NCBI GenBank assembly: GCA_963830385.1
Contig: CAWHMD010000005.1
Span: 558,001 to 622,000 of the forward strand
Origin: Bog-532 sp963830385
Lineage (GTDB): Bacteria > Actinomycetota > Actinomycetes > Streptosporangiales > Streptosporangiaceae
Reading direction: 5' to 3'
Length of the DNA: 64,000 nucleotides
The notes under the pieces were generated by a model, which was not told the origin of the DNA, did no database searches, and was given only the letters and a program-made list of their open reading frames with translations. This document shows positions 58,819 to 64,000 of the stretch, in pieces. The number at the start of each line of letters is the position of its first letter. Position 1 is the first letter of the stretch. The position numbers and the translations under genes are program-made.

Positions 58819-59750
58819 GCGCTCGTTCTGCCCGGCTGCTGCTGGGCAGTTGCCCCGACTCGTGGGGAGTCTGGTTCGCCGACGACCCCCGCCAGACGCC
58901 GTGGTCCCGCTTCCTCGACGAGCTGGCCGAGGTCGGCTACCAGTACCTGGAGCTGGGACCCTACGGTTACCTGCCCACCGATCCGGCCCGGCTGGCCGAT
59001 GAGGTGGGACGGCGCGGGCTGACCGTGGCCGGGGGCACCGTGGCCGGGCACAGCGGCCTGCACAGGCCCGGTGATTTCGGCTCGATCCTGGCCGCGACCC
59101 GGCAGGTGGCTGCGCTGACGGCGGCGCTGGGAGCCCGGCACGTGATCTTCGTCCCGGTGCCGGGTTACCGGGACGACGTGACCGGTGCGTACCTGGAGCC
59201 GGCCGAGCTGGACGCCGGCGGGTGGCGGACCATGATCGATTCCGCCAATGAGATCGGGCGGCAGATCAGCGAGGACTACGGGGTCCGGCTGCAGTTCCAC
59301 CCGCACGCCGACAGCCACGTGATGACCCAGCCGCAGGTCGAGCGGTTCCTGGGCGACACCGATCCGCGCTACGTGTCGCTGTGCCTGGACACCGGGCACC
59401 TGGCCTACGGCCGGGCCGACAGCGTTCAGATCATCCGCGCGTTCCCGGACCGCATCGGCTACGTGCACATCAAGCAGATGGACCCGGGCATCGTGGCCAA
59501 GGCCGAGGCCGAGGACCTGGCGTTCGGGCAGGCGGTGGCGATGGGGGCCAGCGTCGAGCCGCCGGCCGGCCTGCCCGACGTCCCGTCGGTGCTGGCGGCG
59601 CTGGAGGAACTGGACGCGGAGCTGTTCACGGTGGTCGAGCAGGACATGTACCCCTGCGACTTCGGCAGGCCCAAGCCGATCGCGGAACGGACGCACAAGT
59701 ATCTGACCGGGCAGTTTTCTTCCAGTTCGGGCGTGGGGGGTGCGGCATGA
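58815..59750 (+). CDS. iolE: inosose dehydratase (2-keto-myo-inositol dehydratase)
   Basis: A 311-residue TIM-barrel protein starting at GTG 58815, 5 nt after GAGGGAG. The start LLLGSCPDSWGVWFADDPRQ and YLELGPYGYLPTDPARLADE are typical IolE. Metal ligands are in LQFHPHADSHV, CLDTGHLAYG, YVHIKQMDP and TVVEQDMYP. It dehydrates scyllo-inosose in inositol breakdown, the step before the IolD hydrolase that seems missing here. Its stop overlaps the ATG of iolG (ATGA). Confidence 0.93.
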   Translation: MSARSARLLLGSCPDSWGVWFADDPRQTPWSRFLDELAEVGYQYLELGPYGYLPTDPARLADEVGRRGLTVAGGTVAGHSGLHRPGDFGSILAATRQVAALTAALGARHVIFVPVPGYRDDVTGAYLEPAELDAGGWRTMIDSANEIGRQISEDYGVRLQFHPHADSHVMTQPQVERFLGDTDPRYVSLCLDTGHLAYGRADSVQIIRAFPDRIGYVHIKQMDPGIVAKAEAEDLAFGQAVAMGASVEPPAGLPDVPSVLAALEELDAELFTVVEQDMYPCDFGRPKPIAERTHKYLTGQFSSSSGVGGAA

Positions 59751-60751
59751 CGGTCCGGGTGGGAGTGATCGGGGTCGGCCTGATCGGCGAGGACCACGTG
59801 CGGCGGCTGAGCACGGTGATCGACGGCGCGACGGTGACCGCGGTGACCGACGTGGACGCCGGCCGGGCGGAAGCGGTGGCCAAGCAGTACGGGGTACCCG
59901 CCGTGCACGCGAGCGGGGAGGACGTGATCGCTGACCCGGAGGTGGAGGCGGTGGTCGTGGCGTCCTGGGGGCCCACCCACGAGCAGTACGTGCTGGCCGG
60001 GATCGCCGCGGGCAAGCCCGTATTCTGCGAAAAGCCGTTGGCCACGACGGCCGTAGCGTGCGAGCGGGTCCTGGCCGCGGAGACCGCGGCCGGGCGGCGG
60101 CTGGTCCAGGTCGGGTTCATGCGGCGGTACGACGAGGCGTACGTGGCGCTGCGGGCGACGGTCTGGGGTGGCTCGGGCGATGGCTCGGGCAGCGGCGGCT
60201 CGATCGGGGCGCCGCTGCTGGCTCACATGGCGCACCGCAACCCGTCGGTCCCGCCCACCGTGACCAGCGAAGCCGCGATCAACGACTCGGCCGTGCACGA
60301 GGTCGACGTGACCCGCTGGCTGCTGGGCGAGGAGATAACGTCGGTGCTGGTGCTGAACCCGCGCCGCTCGTCGCTGGCCCCGCCGCTGCTGCAGGACCCG
60401 ATGGTGGTGATGTTCCGGACCGCCAGCGGTGTGCTGGTCGACGATGAGCTGGGGCTGAACGTCCGCTACGGGTACGACATCCGGTGCGAGGTGGTGTGCG
60501 AGACCGGGCAGGCGCGGCTGCCGGCCACCGATCCGGTGCCGCCGGACTGGCGGGTGCGGTTCAGCGACGCGTACGACAGCGAGTTCCGGGCCTGGATCGC
60601 GGACGTGACGGCCGGGCGGGAGCCCAGTGGGCCGACGGCGTGGGACGGGTATGCGGCGACGGTGGTGGCCGGGGCCGCGGTGGCGGCGCTGCAGTCGGAG
60701 ACGTGGACTGACGTGGTGCTGCGGGAGCGGCCGGCGCTGTACGGGAATTAA
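59747..60751 (+). CDS. iolG: inositol 2-dehydrogenase (Gfo/Idh/MocA family)
   Basis: A 334-residue NAD-dependent enzyme. RVGVIGVGLIGEDHVRRL holds the GxGxxG site, and VFCEKPLATTAVACE holds the EKP motif. VQVGFMRRYDEAYVALR and DSAVHEVDVTRWLLGEEI, with His-x-x-Asp, form the polyol site of inositol dehydrogenases. It oxidises myo-inositol to inosose, the first step of the pathway. A small Gly/Ser insertion (GGSGDGSGSGGS, about residue 140) is unusual. It is the last operon gene and overlaps the convergent PH-domain gene by 4 bp. Confidence 0.92.
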   Translation: MTVRVGVIGVGLIGEDHVRRLSTVIDGATVTAVTDVDAGRAEAVAKQYGVPAVHASGEDVIADPEVEAVVVASWGPTHEQYVLAGIAAGKPVFCEKPLATTAVACERVLAAETAAGRRLVQVGFMRRYDEAYVALRATVWGGSGDGSGSGGSIGAPLLAHMAHRNPSVPPTVTSEAAINDSAVHEVDVTRWLLGEEITSVLVLNPRRSSLAPPLLQDPMVVMFRTASGVLVDDELGLNVRYGYDIRCEVVCETGQARLPATDPVPPDWRVRFSDAYDSEFRAWIADVTAGREPSGPTAWDGYAATVVAGAAVAALQSETWTDVVLRERPALYGN

Positions 60752-62226
60752 CCCCGCAGTTCCTGAGGCTCAGGTGCGGCGGGCCGGGGATGGTTGTGAG
60801 CCGCGCGGGCCACCCGGGCCTGGGCGGGGAGGCGATCCAGCAGTTCGGCCGCTTCGGCGACGGTGCGGTCGGTGGCGCTGGCGCTGACGCGCTTGCCGGC
60901 CACGTCGAGCTTGACCGAGGCCAGGCCGAGGCGGCGCTGCACCGGCCCCTGGACCCAGCGGACGCTTTGCACCTTTTCCAGCGGGACCCAGGTGGTGGTG
61001 CGGCGCAGGCGGCCGCGGGAGGCCACCACGTAACGATCGTCGCCGCCGAAGGCCAGGAAGTGATAGTTGAGCGGAGCCTTCCAGCGGGTGCTGGCCGGTG
61101 GCCGCAGGGTGGGCCGGGGCGCGTCGGCCACCAGCTCACCGAGCATCTGCTCGGCCTCGGCGCGGGTGCCGACCGGGACCAGCGCCCGCAGCCGCTTGGA
61201 CTCGGAACGGTTCTCGCGGCGCTGGCGCGGGCCGGCCACGTCGACCTCGAGGCGCCCCCAGCCGAGCCACCGCCACACCAGCGGCTCGACCAGGCGCACG
61301 GCCTGGACCCGGCCCGGCCGGATGGTTTCGGCGGTGGTCTGCACCAGGCCGGACCGGAGCCGCAGCCCTTCGGGGGCCAGCGCCACCGTCGTCCCGTACT
61401 CTCCGTTGAACTGCCGCCAGACGCCGATGATCGCGCCGATCAGGAACGGCAGGTAGATGGCGTTGGCCGCCGCCGAGTGCACGACGACGGCGATGACCAC
61501 GACGGCGGCGATGATGATCGCGACGATCACGCCGGTGATGCTGAGTGCCAGGCCGGCCGCCAGGCGGCCCGGCTGGACGTGGAACAGCACCCGCTCGTCG
61601 GCCTGGACCTCGGTCGGGGTGGCCGCTGCCGCCTCGGGAGCAATTCGTGATGCGCCTGGGGCTGCTTTGGTCCCGGCGGCGGCGCTGGCGGTGGCGCTGG
61701 CGCTGGTCTTGGTCAGGGAGAGCAGGTCGGAGCGGAGCTTGACCGCGTCGGTCCGGCGCAGCGCGATCAGGCGGGCCTTGGAGGAGTCGGCGCCGGCCAT
61801 CCGCAGCTGAATGGACGCCAGCCCGAGCACCCGGGCCAGCCCGGTCTGCACCACGTCGATCGCCTGGACCTGGGACAGCGGGAACCGCAGGGACTGACGG
61901 CGGATCAGCCCGGTCTCGATGAACAGCACGCCGCTGTCGACCCGCCAGCGGGTCACCGCCCAGTTGATGATCCCGGCCACCAGGACGACGAAGATGACCA
62001 CGCCCTCGCTGATGAACTCGTTGCCGCCCGACTTCCGGCCGTTGGCCACCACCAGTACGATCAGCACGACCAGCAGCCCGGTGAAGTGGCGGCCGCTGCG
62101 GACCAGCGGCGACAGCGGGTGCAGCCGGTGCCAGCCGGTCATGTCCCCGGGCGGCGTGATCGCGCGGTCGTCCGGCTGATCCGGCTCGTGGCCGGTGCCC
62201 GGGTAGGACGGCAGCTGGCTGCTCAC
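60748..62226 (-). CDS. membrane protein with repeated bacterial PH domains (YdbT-like)
   Basis: A 492-residue protein from GTG 62226. Helix pairs at about 48-90 and 225-275 each precede a bPH2 module: SLRFPLSQVQAIDVVQTGLA, then TIRPGRVQAVRLVEPLVWRW and TTTWVPLEKVQSVRWVQGPV, followed by the repeat phrase RRLGLASVKLDVAG. Three PH modules are visible. Such YdbS/YdbT pairs are found in Gram-positive bacteria with unclear membrane roles. GTG overlaps the stop of the partner gene (GTGA). A variable Ala/Thr linker lies near 175-205. Confidence 0.88.
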   Translation of the reverse strand: MSSQLPSYPGTGHEPDQPDDRAITPPGDMTGWHRLHPLSPLVRSGRHFTGLLVVLIVLVVANGRKSGGNEFISEGVVIFVVLVAGIINWAVTRWRVDSGVLFIETGLIRRQSLRFPLSQVQAIDVVQTGLARVLGLASIQLRMAGADSSKARLIALRRTDAVKLRSDLLSLTKTSASATASAAAGTKAAPGASRIAPEAAAATPTEVQADERVLFHVQPGRLAAGLALSITGVIVAIIIAAVVVIAVVVHSAAANAIYLPFLIGAIIGVWRQFNGEYGTTVALAPEGLRLRSGLVQTTAETIRPGRVQAVRLVEPLVWRWLGWGRLEVDVAGPRQRRENRSESKRLRALVPVGTRAEAEQMLGELVADAPRPTLRPPASTRWKAPLNYHFLAFGGDDRYVVASRGRLRRTTTWVPLEKVQSVRWVQGPVQRRLGLASVKLDVAGKRVSASATDRTVAEAAELLDRLPAQARVARAAHNHPRPAAPEPQELRG

Positions 62227-62732
62227 AGGCCGGCCGCCTGGGCCTCACCGAGCTGGGCGAGCTGGTCGCGCAGCCTCGAGGCCTCGGCCCGTTCCAGGCC
62301 GGGGATGCGGGCGTCGCTGGCGGCGGCCGCGGTGTGCATCCGCACCGTGGCCAGGCCCAGGCTGCGCTCGACGGGGCCCGCGGTGACGTCGATGAACTGC
62401 ATCCGCCCGTACGGCACGACCGACTGGCGGCGGATCAGCACCCCGCGCCGCACCATCAGGTCGTCGTCGCGTTCGGCGTAGGACCAGGCCGCGACCCGGC
62501 GGGCGACGAACCACTCCCCCACCAGCCCGGCCGCCGCCAGCACCAGCGCGACGACCAGCCCGATGACCGCGCTGCCCGCCAGCCCGCCGATCAGGCCGCC
62601 GACGGCAGCGATCGGCAGCGTGCCCGCCGCGACCTGGATCCGCCGGGCCCGGAGCAGCCGCGGTGACGGCCGCTGCCAGTCCAAACTGTCATCCCCCGTG
62701 TCCGGCCGCAGGCCGGTGTCCCCTGCCGTCAT
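62223..62732 (-). CDS. bacterial PH-domain membrane protein (YdbS-like)
   Basis: A 169-residue protein with two helices (about 35-75; IAAVGGLIGGLAGSAVIGLV) followed by one bPH2 module: DDLMVRRGVLIRRQSVVPYG, then RMQFIDVTAGPVERSLGLAT. It is the typical small partner of the YdbT-like protein encoded after it; the two genes overlap as GTGA and probably form a complex. ATG 62732 is preferred; a longer frame to 62801 lacks homologous sequence. Confidence 0.87.
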   Translation of the reverse strand: MTAGDTGLRPDTGDDSLDWQRPSPRLLRARRIQVAAGTLPIAAVGGLIGGLAGSAVIGLVVALVLAAAGLVGEWFVARRVAAWSYAERDDDLMVRRGVLIRRQSVVPYGRMQFIDVTAGPVERSLGLATVRMHTAAAASDARIPGLERAEASRLRDQLAQLGEAQAAGL

Positions 62733-62831
62733 CGCCGACGGTCCTCCCGTGGTGGGATTGTCCGTTTTACCGGTCTTTGTGCCAGCGATTTTGCCCGGCA
62801 CCCGGCTAGCGAAACAGGCTAGCGGAACCGG

Positions 62832-63431
62832 TTAGCGGAACTTGGCCGGCGCCCAGGTGAGGTCGCGGCCGGCCAGCGCGAGCACCTGATCCAGGGCCGG
62901 AGCGTCGGCGGACGTGGAGCGGGACGGGCCGAACGCCACCTCCTCGCCGGCCGGGGCGTCGGGGCTGGCGAACAGGTCGAGGAACGAGCGGGCCGCCCGT
63001 ACCGCGGCCGGGTCGGGCCGGAACGGCTGGCCGGTGGCCTGGGCCAGGTCCCAGCCGTGCACGACCAGCTCGTCGGCCAGGGTGACACCGACCATGTTCG
63101 CGGGCGTGTCCATGGCCGCGATCCGGGTGTCGCCGTCCCAGGCGCCCGGCTGCGACCAGGCCGCCGCCAGCGTTTCCAGGTCCTGGGGGATGCGGGTGCG
63201 CCAGTCGGCGGGCAGCCGGGCCGCGTCCCCGGGAGCGGGCTGACCGGTCAGCGGGCCGCGGTCCTTGCGGGCGGCGGCGGCGAACGCGAGGGCCAGCGTG
63301 CCGATGTGCTCGAGCAGGTCCCCCACCCGGTACGCCGGGCACGGGGTGGGCGCCTCGCGCTGAGCGTCATCGACGCCGGTGACCAGGGCTGCCAGTTGCC
63401 GGGCCGCGGGCCCGAAGTCGATTGGTTCCAT
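62832..63431 (-). CDS. TIGR03086-family metal-binding protein (mycothiol maleylpyruvate isomerase fold)
   Basis: A 199-residue helical protein of the DinB superfamily. TPCPAYRVGDLLEHIGTLAL carries the first metal His, and DELVVHGWDLAQATGQPFRP carries the second pair region, the diagnostic end phrase of TIGR03086. The helical repeat with a C-terminal FGPSRSTSADAPALDQVLAL fits. Members are thought to be mycothiol-linked, but most have no proven substrate. Start ATG 63431. It lies between the PH-domain pair and the response regulator on the same strand. Confidence 0.89.
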   Translation of the reverse strand: MEPIDFGPAARQLAALVTGVDDAQREAPTPCPAYRVGDLLEHIGTLALAFAAAARKDRGPLTGQPAPGDAARLPADWRTRIPQDLETLAAAWSQPGAWDGDTRIAAMDTPANMVGVTLADELVVHGWDLAQATGQPFRPDPAAVRAARSFLDLFASPDAPAGEEVAFGPSRSTSADAPALDQVLALAGRDLTWAPAKFR

Positions 63432-63473
63432 GCCAGTTGTGACGACGCAGCGGCCGGTCACTCATCGGCCGGG

Positions 63474-64000
63474 CTAGTCGGTCACCGACCGCAGGTAGGC
63501 CAGCACCGCCCGCACCCGGTTGTTGTCAGTGTCGGTCGCTTCCAGCCCGAGCTTGGCGAACACACTGGTGACGTGGGCTTCGACGGTGCGCGGGGACAGG
63601 AACAGGTCCTTGGCGATGCCCACGTTGGAGCGGCCCTCGGCCATCCGGCTGAGCACCTCCCGCTCCCGCGGGTTGAGGGTGTCGATGGTGCCGCTGGTCC
63701 GGCGGCGCTGCAGCAGGCGGCGGACGACGGCCGGGTCAATCACGGTCTCCCCGGCCGCGATCCGTTCCAGCGCCGCGACCAGGCCCTGGGCGTCGGTGAC
63801 GGTGTCCTTCAGCAGGTAGCCGACGCCGTGGCCGACCGCGTCGATCAGCGTGCCGGCGTAGCTGGCCTCCGCGTAGGTGGAGAGCACGAGGATGCCGACG
63901 CCGGGGTCCCAGGCCCGGATGGCGGCCGCGGTCTCGATGCCCTCGCCGGTGTAGGTGGGCGGCATCCGCAGGTCGAGGATGACCGCGTCCGGCGGGTCGG
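63474..64000 (-). CDS. NarL/LuxR-family response regulator, 5' end outside the window
   Basis: The visible 175 residues run from VILDLRMPPTYTGEGIETAA, whose Asp is the phosphorylation site, through the receiver end (ILVLSTYAEASYAGTLIDAV, then GYLLKDT) to a LuxR winged helix: LNPREREVLSRMAEGRSNVG and SPRTVEAHVTSVFAKLGLEA. The start lies beyond base 64000. The sensor kinase should lie upstream in the same direction. It controls unknown targets; the pair is a typical actinobacterial two-component system. Confidence 0.93.
   Translation of the reverse strand, partial: DPPDAVILDLRMPPTYTGEGIETAAAIRAWDPGVGILVLSTYAEASYAGTLIDAVGHGVGYLLKDTVTDAQGLVAALERIAAGETVIDPAVVRRLLQRRRTSGTIDTLNPREREVLSRMAEGRSNVGIAKDLFLSPRTVEAHVTSVFAKLGLEATDTDNNRVRAVLAYLRSVTD

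Noticed and set aside
1..64000. tRNA, rRNA, insertion sequences, integrases, phage or plasmid genes
   Set aside because: I looked for cloverleaf ends, transposase DDE motifs, tyrosine recombinase motifs and phage structural genes in the open frames and saw none.

Overview
The window comes from a very GC-rich actinobacterium. Third codon positions are almost always G or C, GTG starts and 4-bp ATGA/GTGA gene overlaps are common, and actinobacterial families abound (DUF6131 membrane protein, ANTAR regulator, mycothiol-type DinB and TIGR03086 proteins, an F420-reductase-like protein). The gene mix suits a soil saprophyte of the Streptosporangiales/Catenulisporales type; that placement is inference. 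No rRNA, tRNA, CRISPR array, transposase or phage gene was recognised.

Layout. 1-8.3 kb: 5' part of a membrane molybdopterin oxidoreductase, a CocE-type hydrolase, a beta-lactamase-fold hydrolase, an ECF42-like sigma factor with its DGPF partner, a DEAD-box helicase with an apparent frameshift, DinB and Nudix proteins. 8.4-14.7 kb: a four-gene translationally coupled operon encoding an SMC/MukB-like ATPase, two small winged-helix-type proteins and a kleisin-like protein, with an unknown convergent gene overlapping its end. It resembles MksBEF/Wadjet but has no recognisable nuclease, and it is the best candidate for an undescribed system. 14.8-27.9 kb: mixed housekeeping genes, a shortened AlkA-like glycosylase, a VOC/MarR pair, two tandem sedolisin (S53) proteases, and GAF-ANTAR and AlkD-like genes.

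27.9-35.8 kb: a glycoside-use locus (beta-glucuronidase, sugar ABC binding protein and two permeases, GH1 beta-glucosidase, ROK regulator), with a GACCTAAC word shared by two upstream regions. 36-51.7 kb: CAP-domain protein, cold-shock protein, trehalose-6-phosphate synthase, photolyase, MBL-fold hydrolase, phospholipase-C-like phosphoesterase, a 12-residue-repeat protein, a MarR/MFS efflux pair, a MEDS-ATPase anti-sigma-type protein, a wrecked MFS gene and a patatin. 51.8-60.8 kb: a myo-inositol locus, with a GntR/UTRA regulator divergent from a long operon (ABC importer, iolC, aldolase, iolB, iolE, iolG). 60.8-64 kb: two bacterial PH-domain membrane proteins, a TIGR03086 protein and a LuxR-type response regulator cut by the right edge.

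A cross-cutting oddity is the number of genes that look internally deleted or frameshifted: helicase, the second SMC-operon gene, AlkA-like, beta-lactamase remnant, MFS, an iolG stub and a likely iolD stub. Either this genome is losing genes in place, or the assembly contains small and medium deletions. That should be settled before functional conclusions are drawn from those loci.
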